Shown here piece by piece: positions 53,996 through 62,707 of a stretch of DNA of 64,000 bases (the first letter of the stretch is position 1; every line of letters starts with the position of its first letter). The position numbers and the translations under genes are program-made. The stretch is taken from the NCBI GenBank assembly GCA_963731615.1, contig CAVSWD010000004.1, positions 1 through 64,000 of the forward strand, in the 5' to 3' direction. The notes under the pieces were generated by a model. It was not told the origin of the DNA, searched no databases, and saw only the letters and a program-made list of their open reading frames with translations. The DNA is from Gaiellasilicea sp963731615 (GTDB taxonomy: Bacteria; Actinomycetota; Thermoleophilia; Gaiellales; Gaiellaceae).

Positions 53996-54040
53996 GGACC
54001 TCGCTTTCCTCGGCAAAGGACGGGCAACAGGACCTGGCGG

Positions 54041-54072
54041 CAAACAAAAAGCCGGATCGCGGGACTCCGGCT
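54041..54072 (-). terminator. Rho-independent terminator upstream of rpoD
   Basis: AGCCGGA, 9-nt loop, TCCGGCT followed by TTTTTGTTT on the minus strand. It ends the asparaginase transcript, or attenuates an rpoD transcript if that starts at the TATAGG at 54098-54093 upstream of it. Confidence 0.85.
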
Positions 54073-54140
54073 CTGACCATCGAGGTTTCGATCCTATAAC
54101 GGAACGCCGCAATTTGGGAACACGAATTTCAACCTGTTGT

Positions 54141-55016
54141 TCACGGCTCCGAGACGACCTCGCCGACGAGCTCGCCGCGGGAGTTCAGCACGGGCTCGAT
54201 CCCGAGCTCGCCCGTCTCGAACCCGAGCCGGCGCAGCAGCTCTGCGAGCGCAGGCCGCATCGCCCGCATCGTCCCGTCCTCGACCTTGAGCGCGATCCCG
54301 AGCCCTGCCGGCCCGGCCGCGCAGAGCAAACCCTCGGCGCCGCCCTTCGCCGCCCACCCGTCCAGCTCCCGCATCAGCAGCGAGTCGGCGGCCATCGGCC
54401 CCCGGATCAGCTCGGGGTGCTCGCGCATCGCGCTCGCGACCTCCGCACCGCCGTCGACCTGCTCCAGGCGTGAGAACATGAACGCCATCCGCTCGAGTGT
54501 CAGTGCGAACGTGAGCACGCCGCAGCCGTCGACGGCGGTCGTGATCTCGCCCGCCGGCACCTCGGACGCCGAGGCGACCTCGGCGAGGCAGGCGTGCTGA
54601 ACCGGGTGCGTCTCGAGCCGGTAGCCGCCGCTCGCCCAGCCGTTCGCCCGGCAGAGCGCGAGCATGCCCGCGTGCTTGCCGGAGCAGTTGTGCCGTAGCG
54701 GCGTCGGCTCCGGCCCGCACTCGAGCTCGTCCTCGCTCGCGGGTGCCTTCCCAAGCAAGCTGCGGACGGCGGCGAGCTGCTCTGGCAGAGCCAGGTGCGA
54801 GGCCGAGGCGATCGCGATCTCCTCGGTCGTCAAGTCGTCGCGGGCCCGGACGAGCGGCAACGCCTGAAACGGCTTCGCCGACGAGCGCAGGTAGGCAACT
54901 CGGCCCGAATCGCCGGCCGCCTCGACCACGGCGCCGTCGCGCACGGCGACCGCGTGCACGGTGTGCGTCGCCTCCACGATGCCGTTCCTCCGGACGATGA
55001 CGGTCAGCGGCTCCAC
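54141..55016 (-). CDS. L-asparaginase II family protein
   Basis: 291 aa from GTG 55016, 7 nt after TACGCT; the longer frame is spurious. Family features: RSSAKPFQALPLV near the N-terminus, HNCSGKHAGML, and DGCGVLTFAL. Members of this Rhizobium-type group hydrolyse asparagine to aspartate and ammonia and are unrelated to classical asparaginases. No amino-acid genes flank it. Confidence 0.88.
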   Translation of the reverse strand: MEPLTVIVRRNGIVEATHTVHAVAVRDGAVVEAAGDSGRVAYLRSSAKPFQALPLVRARDDLTTEEIAIASASHLALPEQLAAVRSLLGKAPASEDELECGPEPTPLRHNCSGKHAGMLALCRANGWASGGYRLETHPVQHACLAEVASASEVPAGEITTAVDGCGVLTFALTLERMAFMFSRLEQVDGGAEVASAMREHPELIRGPMAADSLLMRELDGWAAKGGAEGLLCAAGPAGLGIALKVEDGTMRAMRPALAELLRRLGFETGELGIEPVLNSRGELVGEVVSEP

Positions 55017-55159
55017 GGGCGCCAGCGTATGCGACCACTCCGCCGGGGACGGTGTACCCTCGGCACCGAGGCCGACCTGCGCCGCGCCGGACGTGCGAGC
55101 GGACACCGCACTCGTCGTACCGAACGCGAGGCCTCGCCGCAATCGACAAAGGAGCAGAC

Positions 55160-57052
55160 ATGGCCGAACGACGACCTGCGCGAGGCTCGAGCCGCGTGGC
55201 ACTCGCAATCCTGGCCGGGGTGCTGATCGCTCTTGGCCTCACGGGACCCGCCGCAGCAGCACCGCCCGGCTGCGCGACCCGCAACAACGACACGTACGAC
55301 GAGCTGCTCGAGTGCGTCACGCTCGAGGGCGTGCGCGCGCACCAGCAGGCGTTCCAGTCGATCGCCGACGCGAACGACGACCCCTTCTACCCAGGCACCC
55401 GGGCGGCGGGCACCGCGGGCTACCAGGGCAGCGTCGACTACGTCGCGGGGCTGCTCGAGGACGCCGGCTACGACGTCACCCTCGACGAGTTCCAGTTCGA
55501 CTTCACCTTCCCGGCCGTGCTGGAGCAGCTGACGCCGACCGCCGCCACGTATGAAACCGGCAGCTTCACGAACAGCGGCTTCGGCGACGTCACCGGCCCC
55601 GTGATCCCGGTGGACATCAACCTCGTGCCGCCGCGGGCATCGTCCAGCGGCTGCGAGGACTCCGACTTCGCCGGCCTGAACTTCACTGGCCCGAACGACA
55701 TCGCCCTGATCCAGCGTGGAACGTGCTTCTTCGCTGACAAGGTGCTCAACGCCGAGGAGGCCGGAGCCGAGGCCGTGATCATCTTCAACCAGGGCAACAC
55801 CCCTGACCGCGAACCGCTGATCGTCGGCACGCTCGACCCGGAGACGCCGGGAATCCCGGTCGTCGGAGCGAGCTTCGCGGACGGCGCCCTCCTGGCCCGG
55901 GCCGGATCGACGGCTCACGTCAAGGTGGTCGAGCCCGAGGAGCGGACCGACGTGAACGTGATCGCGGAGCTTCCCGGACGGCGAGCCAACAACGTCGTCA
56001 TGGCGGGTGCGCATCTCGACTCCGTGCAGGCGGGGCCGGGCATCAACGACAACGGCTCCGGCTCGGCCTCTCTCCTCGAGACGGCGCTGATGATGGCCAA
56101 CCACAGGCCGGAGAACACGATCCGGTTCGCCTGGTGGGGCGCAGAGGAGGAAGGCCTGATCGGCTCGGAAGCCTACGTCGAGGGCCTGTCCGAAGCTGAG
56201 CGGGAGCGGATCGCGCTGTACATGAACTACGACATGGTCGGCTCGCCGAACTACATCTTCATGGTCTACGACGCGAACCAGTCGACCTTCCCGGCCCCGG
56301 TCGCGATCCCGCCGGGGTCGACCGCGATCGAGCTCGTCTACGAGAAGTACTACACGCTCGTCGACGAGCCGTACGACGACGCCGAGTTCTCGGGCCGCAG
56401 CGACTACGAGGCGTTCATCCTGGCCGGAATCCCCTCCGGCGGCCTGTTCACCGGTGCCGAAGAGGTGAAGACCGAGGTTGACAAACGGGCGACTATCGCC
56501 GTATGGTCGGGAATAGTGGCCCATTCGAATCCGCCCCTCGACTACGACGCCCCGGACACGTTCGTGGTCTCCGAGCCGGCGCAGCTGCGTGCGCTCGGCG
56601 ACGAGGTTCGCGTGCGCATCATCGGCTTGCTCCGCGAGCGCGCAGCTTCGGCGAGCCAGCTCGGCGAGCTCCTCGGGATGCCGAAGGGCACCGTGGGACA
56701 CCACGTGAAGGTGCTCGAGCGCGCCGGCCTCGTCCACGTCGTGCGCACACAGCAGGTGCGCGCCGTGACGGAGAAATTCTACGGCCGTGTCGGGCGGCTC
56801 TTTCTGATCCAGAGCACCGACGAGCTCGTGCACGGAGTCGCGGCCGCCTCGTTCGGCGCCGTCGCCGCAGAGCTCGGCGCCAGCCCCGAGATCGCAATGC
56901 ACGCCCACGTTCGCGTTCGTCTGAGTCCGGCGGACACCAAGCGCTTCAACCGCCGGCTCGACAAGCTCGCCCAGGACGTGCGGGCGGCCGAGGCCGCCGA
57001 AGGCGAGACGTGGGGCTGTGCAACCGCGCTCTACCGGCTGGGAAGCACGTGA
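55160..57052 (+). CDS. M28 peptidase truncated and fused in frame to an ArsR-type regulator
   Basis: 630-aa frame from ATG 55160 (AAAGGAG upstream). Signal peptide, PA domain (about residues 145-265), then the M28 peptidase core with metal ligands in GAHLDSV, GINDNGSGS, WWGAEEEGL and NYDMVGSPN. At about residue 440 (GAEEVKTEVDK) homology stops; relatives continue about 70 residues, including the last zinc-ligand His. Here the frame runs instead through a promoter into the regulator at 56516. The peptidase is therefore probably inactive or altered. Confidence 0.8.
   Translation: MAERRPARGSSRVALAILAGVLIALGLTGPAAAAPPGCATRNNDTYDELLECVTLEGVRAHQQAFQSIADANDDPFYPGTRAAGTAGYQGSVDYVAGLLEDAGYDVTLDEFQFDFTFPAVLEQLTPTAATYETGSFTNSGFGDVTGPVIPVDINLVPPRASSSGCEDSDFAGLNFTGPNDIALIQRGTCFFADKVLNAEEAGAEAVIIFNQGNTPDREPLIVGTLDPETPGIPVVGASFADGALLARAGSTAHVKVVEPEERTDVNVIAELPGRRANNVVMAGAHLDSVQAGPGINDNGSGSASLLETALMMANHRPENTIRFAWWGAEEEGLIGSEAYVEGLSEAERERIALYMNYDMVGSPNYIFMVYDANQSTFPAPVAIPPGSTAIELVYEKYYTLVDEPYDDAEFSGRSDYEAFILAGIPSGGLFTGAEEVKTEVDKRATIAVWSGIVAHSNPPLDYDAPDTFVVSEPAQLRALGDEVRVRIIGLLRERAASASQLGELLGMPKGTVGHHVKVLERAGLVHVVRTQQVRAVTEKFYGRVGRLFLIQSTDELVHGVAAASFGAVAAELGASPEIAMHAHVRVRLSPADTKRFNRRLDKLAQDVRAAEAAEGETWGCATALYRLGST
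56478..56507 (+). promoter_or_regulatory. Strong promoter inside the fusion, driving the ArsR-type gene
   Basis: TTGACA (56478-56483, perfect), 18-nt spacer, TATGGT (56502-56507), then 8 nt to GTG 56516. It lies at the exact point where M28 homology ends. Confidence 0.7.
56516..57052 (+). CDS. ArsR-type winged-helix regulator
   Basis: 178 aa from GTG 56516, leaderless. HTH: LRALGDEVRVRIIGLLRERA, ASQLGELLGMPKGTVGHHVK, VLERAGLVHVV; then a C-terminal ligand or dimerisation domain (VHGVAAASFGAVAAELGASP). No Cys metal site, so not a metal sensor. It is followed 15 bp later by an MFS gene, its likely target or partner. Confidence 0.85.
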   Translation: MAHSNPPLDYDAPDTFVVSEPAQLRALGDEVRVRIIGLLRERAASASQLGELLGMPKGTVGHHVKVLERAGLVHVVRTQQVRAVTEKFYGRVGRLFLIQSTDELVHGVAAASFGAVAAELGASPEIAMHAHVRVRLSPADTKRFNRRLDKLAQDVRAAEAAEGETWGCATALYRLGST

Positions 57053-57067
57053 GACTCCGACGCCCCG

Positions 57068-58816
57068 GTGGGCCTCTGGCGCCACCGCGACTTCCGCAAC
57101 CTCTGGGCCGCGGAGACGATCAGCCAGTTCGGCACGCAGATCGACGATCTCGCGCTCGGTCTCGTGGCAATCCTCGTGCTCGACGCGAGCGCCTTCGAGG
57201 TTGCGGTCTACGGCACCGTCAACTTTCTCCCGTTCATCCTCTTCACGTTGCCTGCCGGCGTCTGGGTGGATCGCCTGCCGCGAAAGCCGATCCTGGTCAT
57301 CGGCGACTTCGGGCGGTTCGTGGTCCTGACGACGATCCCGATCGCGTACGTCGCCGACGTCCTGACGCTCTGGCAGCTGTACGTTGTCGCGTTCCTGACC
57401 GGGATCTTCACCGTCTTCTTCGACGTCGCGTACCAGTCGTATCTGCCGTCGCTCGTCGACCGCGATGACATCGGCGAGGGCAATTCGAAGCTCGAGATCA
57501 GCCGCTCGACCGCACAGCTCGCCGGTCCCGGGTTCGGCGGCATCCTCGTGGAGCTCCTGACCTCTCCGTACGCCGTGCTCGTCGACGCCTTCAGCTTTCT
57601 CGCGTCGGGCACCTTGCTGTTCCGAATCCGCAAGCGTGAAGAGCCTCTGCCGGCCGCGACAAGCGCAGATCCGAAACCGAGCCTCTGGACGGAGATGAAG
57701 GAGGGCCTGAGATTCGTCCTCGGGAATCCCAACCTCAGAGCTCAGGCAGGGTGCACCGCCACGTCGAATCTGTTCTTCAGCGTCACGTTCTCGATCTTCC
57801 TCGTCTTCCTCGTGCGTGAGGTGGGTCTGTCGCCGGGCGTGATCGGCGTGTTGTTCTCGGTCGGGAGTATCGGATCGCTGATCGCCGCGTTCACGACGAC
57901 GCGGATCTCGAAGCGCTTCGGGATCGGTCCGACGACGATCGTCGTGACGTTCCTCAACCTGCCGGCGATGCTCCTGATCGCATTCGCTCCGACCGCCTTT
58001 CCGGTTCCGTTCATCGCTGCAGGCGGCATCCTGCTCGGCTTCGTGATCGTCGTCTACAACATCACGCAGGTCAGCTACCGGCAGGCGATCTGCCCGCCGC
58101 GGCTCCAGGGGCGCATGAACTCCGTGATGCGCTTCATCGTCTGGGGAACGATCCCGATCGGCACCCTCCTGGGCGGCGCACTCGGTTCGCTGATCGGTCT
58201 GCGCGAGACGCTGGTCGTCGGGGCGATCGGGAGCGGCTCCTCGTTCCTGTGGATCCTCTTCTCGCCGCAGCGCCACCTGCGCGAGATGCCCGAGCCGATC
58301 GAGGACGAGCCGAGGACGACGGAGCTGGGCGCGTCGCTGCCCGGCGTCGCCGATCCGCTCTCCCCCTCGACGAGCCGGCCTGAGGACTGTTCTAGAGCAC
58401 AATTGACTCATGCCCGAGCTACCCGAGGTCGAGGCGTGGGTGCGGGAGCTCGACCCGCTCGTGTCCGCGACGCCGGTGCTCCGAGCCGGCCCGGCCCATA
58501 TCGCAACGCTGAAGACCTTCGATCCGCCGCTCGCTTCGCTCGAGGGGCGGCGATTCTCGGGCGCCGGCCGGCGCGGCAAGTGGCTGCTCTTCCCGACCGA
58601 GGACGGCGAGCTGCAGCTGCGCGTTCACCTGATGAGCGCCGGCCGGATCCGCCACCTTCCGTCGGGCGCGAAGGGGCCGAAGACCCCCGCGTTCCGGCTC
58701 CGCTTCGAGAGCGGCGGCGAGCTCGTGCTGACCGAGGCAGGCTCGAAGAAACGCGCCGGCGTCTGGCTCGAGACGCCAGAGCAGACGGCCGCCGAGCTGG
58801 CACACCTCGGTCCTGA
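57068..58816 (+). CDS. MFS exporter; frame runs on over the fpg gene
   Basis: Twelve-helix MFS_3-type transporter (MGLWRHRDFRNLWAAETISQ; WVDRLPRKPILVIGD), likely a drug or siderophore exporter paired with the regulator before it. Real similarity ends near residue 430; the remaining 145 residues are the wrong frame of the next gene, an overlap of 407 bp. One more C in the C5 run at 58362-58366 would give SPLDEPA and a TGA at 58381. I believe the true end is there. Confidence 0.82.
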   Translation: MGLWRHRDFRNLWAAETISQFGTQIDDLALGLVAILVLDASAFEVAVYGTVNFLPFILFTLPAGVWVDRLPRKPILVIGDFGRFVVLTTIPIAYVADVLTLWQLYVVAFLTGIFTVFFDVAYQSYLPSLVDRDDIGEGNSKLEISRSTAQLAGPGFGGILVELLTSPYAVLVDAFSFLASGTLLFRIRKREEPLPAATSADPKPSLWTEMKEGLRFVLGNPNLRAQAGCTATSNLFFSVTFSIFLVFLVREVGLSPGVIGVLFSVGSIGSLIAAFTTTRISKRFGIGPTTIVVTFLNLPAMLLIAFAPTAFPVPFIAAGGILLGFVIVVYNITQVSYRQAICPPRLQGRMNSVMRFIVWGTIPIGTLLGGALGSLIGLRETLVVGAIGSGSSFLWILFSPQRHLREMPEPIEDEPRTTELGASLPGVADPLSPSTSRPEDCSRAQLTHARATRGRGVGAGARPARVRDAGAPSRPGPYRNAEDLRSAARFARGAAILGRRPARQVAALPDRGRRAAAARSPDERRPDPPPSVGREGAEDPRVPAPLRERRRARADRGRLEETRRRLARDARADGRRAGTPRS

Positions 58817-59237
58817 GGCGCTCGGGCTCAGCGCCGACCGGCTGCGAGAGATCCTCGCCGGTGACAACCGGCGGCTCCACTCGCTCCTGCGCGACCAGCG
58901 GGCGCTCGCCGGGATCGGACGTGCACACGCGAACGAGATCCTCCACCGGGCGCAGCTGTCGCCGTTCGCGCTCTCGAGCAAGCTGACCGACGAGGAGATC
59001 GAGCGCCTGGCGGCCTCGATCGGCGAGGACCTGACGCGCGCACTCGAGCTGCGCGAGCAGGGCAAGGGCGACAAGGACGTCTACCTCGTCCACCGGCGGC
59101 TGGGCGAGCCGTGCCCCCGCTGCGGCGAGCCGCTCCGGCAGGTCGATTACGAGGAGCACACGGTCTTCTACTGCGCCGCCTGCCAGACGGGCGGGCGCGT
59201 GCTCAAGGACCGCCGGATGTCGCGGCTTCTCCGCTGA
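58410..59237 (+). CDS. Fpg/Nei-family DNA glycosylase
   Basis: 275 aa. Catalytic N-terminal PELPEVE after Met; H2TH domain (LLRDQRALAGIGRAHANEIL); C-terminal zinc finger CPRCGEPLRQV ... YCAAC. Excises oxidised bases with AP-lyase activity. Whether MutM (8-oxoG) or Nei type is not settled; the PELPEVEAWVRELD start is compatible with both. Start ATG, 6 nt after CACAAT. Confidence 0.9.
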   Translation: MPELPEVEAWVRELDPLVSATPVLRAGPAHIATLKTFDPPLASLEGRRFSGAGRRGKWLLFPTEDGELQLRVHLMSAGRIRHLPSGAKGPKTPAFRLRFESGGELVLTEAGSKKRAGVWLETPEQTAAELAHLGPEALGLSADRLREILAGDNRRLHSLLRDQRALAGIGRAHANEILHRAQLSPFALSSKLTDEEIERLAASIGEDLTRALELREQGKGDKDVYLVHRRLGEPCPRCGEPLRQVDYEEHTVFYCAACQTGGRVLKDRRMSRLLR

Positions 59238-59241
59238 GGCG

Positions 59242-60399
59242 GTGTCCCGCGACGCACGACGCACGCTCGGCCTGCTCGCCCTCGCGCTGGTCTTGTCGAT
59301 GTCGACGTGGTTCTCGGCCTCGGCCGTCCTGCCCCAGCTGCGGGACGAGTGGAGCCTCGGGAATACCGCCGCCGCCTGGCTGACGATCGCCGTCCAGGTC
59401 GGCTTCGTCGCGGGCGCGCTGCTCTCGTCCGTCGTCAACCTGGCAGACGTACGCTCGGCCCGCCTCGTGATCGTCGCGGGCTCGTTCGGGGCCGCGGCCG
59501 CCAATCTCTGCCTGCTGGCTGCGGACGGCCCCGAGAGCGCGATCCCGCTCCGCTTCCTGACCGGCTTCTGCCTGGCCGGCGTCTATCCGCCGGCGCTGAA
59601 GCTGCTGTCCACGTGGTTCGTGCGCGGCCGCGGCACGGCCCTCGGGATTCTCGTCGGCGCGCTCACCGTCGGCTCGGCGGCGCCGCACCTCGTGAACGGG
59701 CTCGGCGGCGTTGCCTGGGAACCGGTCGTGGTGGTCACCTCTGCGCTGACCGCCGCCGGGGGTCTGCTGGTGTTGCTCGGCGTCCACGAGGGCCCATACC
59801 CGTTCCCTCGGGCGGCCTTCGATCCGCGGCAGGCCGGGCTCGTCTTCCGTAACCGCGGTGTACGGCTCGCGTCGCTCGGCTATTTCGGCCACATGTGGGA
59901 GCTGTACGCGGCCTGGACGTGGTTCGTCGTCTTCGCGGCCGACGAGCTGTACTCCGACCGTGTCGACGCCGCCCTGGCGACGTTCGCGATGATCGCTGCG
60001 GGCGGGCTCGGCTGCGTCGTCGGCGGTCTTTTGGGTGACCGTGTCGGCCGCGCCGAGACGACGGCCGCGTGCATGACGATCTCGGGCGTCTGCGCCCTCA
60101 CGATCGGCTTCGTCCCGCACGGGCTGGTGCTGACGATCGCGCTCGTCTGGGGATTCACCGTCGTCGCGGACTCGGCGCAGTTCTCGACGCTCGTCACCGA
60201 GCACGCCGACCAGGCCTACGTCGGCACCGCGCTGACGCTCCAGCTTGCGCTCGGCTTCACGCTGACCGTGGCGACGATCTGGCTCGTTCCCTACGCCGCC
60301 GACGCTGCCGGCTGGGGTTGGGCCTTCGCGCTCCTCGCCGCCGGCCCGGCACTCGGCGTCGCGGCGATGCTGCGGCTCAGATCGACGTCGGCAGAGTGA
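59242..60399 (+). CDS. MFS transporter
   Basis: 385 aa, twelve helices, MFS_1/CynX-like (LALALVLSMSTWFSASAVLP; GFCLAGVYPPALKLLSTWFV). GTG start 4 bp after fpg. Substrate unknown. Its 3' end overlaps the convergent histidine kinase gene by 23 bp. Confidence 0.82.
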   Translation: MSRDARRTLGLLALALVLSMSTWFSASAVLPQLRDEWSLGNTAAAWLTIAVQVGFVAGALLSSVVNLADVRSARLVIVAGSFGAAAANLCLLAADGPESAIPLRFLTGFCLAGVYPPALKLLSTWFVRGRGTALGILVGALTVGSAAPHLVNGLGGVAWEPVVVVTSALTAAGGLLVLLGVHEGPYPFPRAAFDPRQAGLVFRNRGVRLASLGYFGHMWELYAAWTWFVVFAADELYSDRVDAALATFAMIAAGGLGCVVGGLLGDRVGRAETTAACMTISGVCALTIGFVPHGLVLTIALVWGFTVVADSAQFSTLVTEHADQAYVGTALTLQLALGFTLTVATIWLVPYAADAAGWGWAFALLAAGPALGVAAMLRLRSTSAE

Positions 60400-60931
60400 C
60401 GGTCAGCCGCTCGCCCTCGAGGCCGACCTCGCACCCGAGCGCCCGCAGGAGCGTCACCGCCACGAGCGCACCGAGGTCTTTCGGCTGCTCGCCGAGCACG
60501 ACCGGCGCCGCGCTTTCGACGACTGGCTCGATCGCGACCAGCGGGCCGTCGACGGAGACCGAGACCTCGACGCCACCGTGGCGCGCGGCCGCCAGGGCGA
60601 GGGCGGCGAGCGCACGCTCGACCGGTTCGGGATCGACCAGCACGGTCGCGCCGGTGCCGGTGGCGCCTGCCGGCGCCAGCATCAGCGAGTCCGCTTCTCG
60701 CACGACCGGCTCATAGCGGCCGCCTTCGATCCGCGCTGCCAGGGAGAGCAGGTCGAGCTGCTGCGCGAGCTCCGTCGACGCAGCCTCGATCAGGCCCAGG
60801 AAGCGCGCCCGCTTCTCCGCGTCGAGCTCGTCGAGGCGGAGCAGCGTCTGGGCAAAGCCCTGGATCGTCGCCAGGGGAGTGCGCAGGTCGTGGCAGGCCA
60901 GTGAGACGAGACTGGCGAAGTCGGCGCTCAC
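60377..60931 (-). CDS. Short histidine-kinase-like protein with degenerate ATPase domain
   Basis: 184 aa. Dimerisation/phosphoacceptor domain with a clear H-box (ACHDLRTPLATIQGFAQTLL). The remainder is in the place of HATPase_c, but the N-box Asn (DPEPVERALAALALAAARHG) and the glycine boxes are missing. No sensor domain or membrane helix. Perhaps a phosphotransfer or pseudokinase protein. GTG start, promoter shared with folE2. Confidence 0.75.
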   Translation of the reverse strand: MSADFASLVSLACHDLRTPLATIQGFAQTLLRLDELDAEKRARFLGLIEAASTELAQQLDLLSLAARIEGGRYEPVVREADSLMLAPAGATGTGATVLVDPEPVERALAALALAAARHGGVEVSVSVDGPLVAIEPVVESAAPVVLGEQPKDLGALVAVTLLRALGCEVGLEGERLTVTLPTSI

Positions 60932-60939
60932 GACGCTGC

Positions 60940-60946
60940 TAGCGTA
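60940..60946. promoter_or_regulatory. Bidirectional -10: TAGCGTA
   Basis: TAGCGT on the plus strand is 6 nt before the folE2 ATG; the same bases read TACGCT on the minus strand, 9 nt before the kinase GTG. Confidence 0.5.
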
Positions 60947-60951
60947 ACCCC

Positions 60952-61932
60952 ATGACGGAGATCTCGAGCGTTACGCACGATCTCCAGGCCTCGACGCCCG
61001 AGGTGCGCCTGTCGCTCACGCGGGCGGGCGTGACGGGGGTTCAGAAAGCGGTGCGCGTCCGGCACGAGGGCCGCGAGACCGTGATGGCGGCCGAGATCGA
61101 GTGCACGGTCGACCTCGCGCACGAGCAGAAGGGCGTGCACATGTCGCGCTTCCCGGAGCTGTTCGAGGAGGCGATCGAGGCGGTGGTCGGCTCCGAGGCG
61201 CTGCACGTCGAGGCACTGGCGGAGCACATCGCCCGTCACATCGTCGGCCGGCAGAGCGCGCTCCGTGCGGAGGCGAGGATCACCGCTCGCTGGCCGGTCC
61301 GCCGGACGACGCCGGTCAGCAAGCTCTCGACGCAGGAGATGGTCTCGCTCGTCGGGATCGCAGCCGCGACGACGGAACGGGTGCGGCGGGTCGTCGGGGT
61401 GGAGGCGACGGGGATCAACGCCTGTCCGTGCGCCCAAGGGCTCGTCCGCGGCCGCGCCGCCGAGCGCCTGGCGGAGGCCGGTTTCACCGACATCGACCGG
61501 ATCCTCGAGCTCGTTCCGCTCGCGACCCACAACCAGCGCGGCAAGGGGACGCTCTTCGTCGGCACTGCTTCGCCAACTGCTGGGCATCAGCTCGATGCCA
61601 ACGACCTCGTCACGATCGTCCAGGACTCGATGAGCGCGCCGATCTACGAGCTGCTGAAGCGCCCGGACGAGCTGTTCGTCGTCGAGCATGCGCACCTGCA
61701 GCCACGCTTCGTCGAGGACTCGGTCCGGCTCTCTCTCAAAGGTGCGCTCGACGCCCTTCCCGACCTCGCCGACGGCGACTTTCTCTTCGCTCGCCAGGTC
61801 AACTTCGAGACGATCCACGCGCACGACGTCCTCGCCGAGCGTGAGGGAACGGTCGGGGAGCTCCGGTCCGAGCTCCACTCGGACGAGCCGACCGCTCGGC
61901 ACACCTCTCTCGCCGCCTGGCTCGCCGGCTAG
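60952..61932 (+). CDS. folE2: GTP cyclohydrolase FolE2 (type IB)
   Basis: 326 aa. Converts GTP to dihydroneopterin triphosphate for folate. Family marks: KGVHMSRFPELFEEAIE, GINACPCAQ with the metal-binding Cys, and the C-terminal HAHDVLAE. The type IB enzyme works with metals other than zinc. It has an alternative late insert (TASPTAGHQLDAND). No other folate genes are in the window. Confidence 0.93.
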   Translation: MTEISSVTHDLQASTPEVRLSLTRAGVTGVQKAVRVRHEGRETVMAAEIECTVDLAHEQKGVHMSRFPELFEEAIEAVVGSEALHVEALAEHIARHIVGRQSALRAEARITARWPVRRTTPVSKLSTQEMVSLVGIAAATTERVRRVVGVEATGINACPCAQGLVRGRAAERLAEAGFTDIDRILELVPLATHNQRGKGTLFVGTASPTAGHQLDANDLVTIVQDSMSAPIYELLKRPDELFVVEHAHLQPRFVEDSVRLSLKGALDALPDLADGDFLFARQVNFETIHAHDVLAEREGTVGELRSELHSDEPTARHTSLAAWLAG

Positions 61933-61942
61933 CCGATTCCGT

Positions 61943-62539
61943 CTAGGCGGCCCGGCGGAAGGCGAAGCGGCTCTCGGTGCCCGCCCGCAGCCGGGCGATG
62001 TTGGGCCGGTGCAACAGGAGCACCGCGATCGCAGCGGCCACCACGAACACGACGACCGGCCAGGGCTCACCGAGGAACACCGCCGCGAACGGGAGGACGA
62101 CCGAGACCACGATCGAGGCGACGGACGCGTAGCGCGTGACGAGGAACGTCGTCACCCAGACCACGGTGGCGATGACCCCGATCAGCGTGGCAACGCCGAA
62201 GAGAGCGCCCGCGGCGGTGGCGACCGCCTTGCCGCCCTTCTGGAAGCCGAGAAAGAGCGGGCGCCAGTGGCCGAGCATCGCGGCTCCTCCGGCGAGAACG
62301 CCCGTCAGCTCGCCGACGAGGACGGTTCCGAGCAGGGCGGGCACGAATCCCTTCGCGATGTCGAACAGGAGTACCGGGATGCCGTAGCCGCGCCCGTAGG
62401 TGCGCCAGACGTTCGACGCACCGATGTTGCCGCTGCCCGTCTGCCGCACGTCTTCGCCCTTCGCGGCCCGGATCAGCCAGTAGCCGAACGGCACCGACCC
62501 CAGCAGGTAGCCGCCGAGGACGACGATGACCGACGTCAC
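61943..62539 (-). CDS. plsY: Acyl-phosphate:glycerol-3-phosphate acyltransferase PlsY
   Basis: 198 aa from GTG 62539 (AGGAG 8 nt upstream). Membrane enzyme, first acylation step of phospholipid synthesis. Three conserved motifs: GSVPFGYWLIRAAKGEDVRQ, GSGNIGASNVWRTYG, and GFQKGGKAVATAAGAL. About five helices. Convergent with folE2. Confidence 0.93.
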   Translation of the reverse strand: MTSVIVVLGGYLLGSVPFGYWLIRAAKGEDVRQTGSGNIGASNVWRTYGRGYGIPVLLFDIAKGFVPALLGTVLVGELTGVLAGGAAMLGHWRPLFLGFQKGGKAVATAAGALFGVATLIGVIATVVWVTTFLVTRYASVASIVVSVVLPFAAVFLGEPWPVVVFVVAAAIAVLLLHRPNIARLRAGTESRFAFRRAA

Positions 62540-62615
62540 TCGGGAGCTCCTGACGTAATGAAGACCTGAGTCGCCGGGGCACGCCGGGCGGCGCGATGCA
62601 GCGTCCTCAGTCGCA

Positions 62616-62635
62616 CCGATATGCCCGCATATCGG
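62616..62635 (-). terminator. Hairpin between sod1 and plsY
   Basis: CCGATATG, loop CCCG, CATATCGG: perfect 8-bp stem. Terminator of sod1 or an operator for plsY. Confidence 0.4.
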
Positions 62636-62707
62636 CACTCCCTGCGTCCTTGCTTCGCACCACGCGGCGCACCCCGTCGACGAGGCTCCATCACGTCAGA
62701 AGCTCCG

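Noticed and set aside
55004..58579. Minus-strand 1191-codon frame
   Set aside because: Antisense of the M28, regulator and MFS genes; no domain can be recognised.
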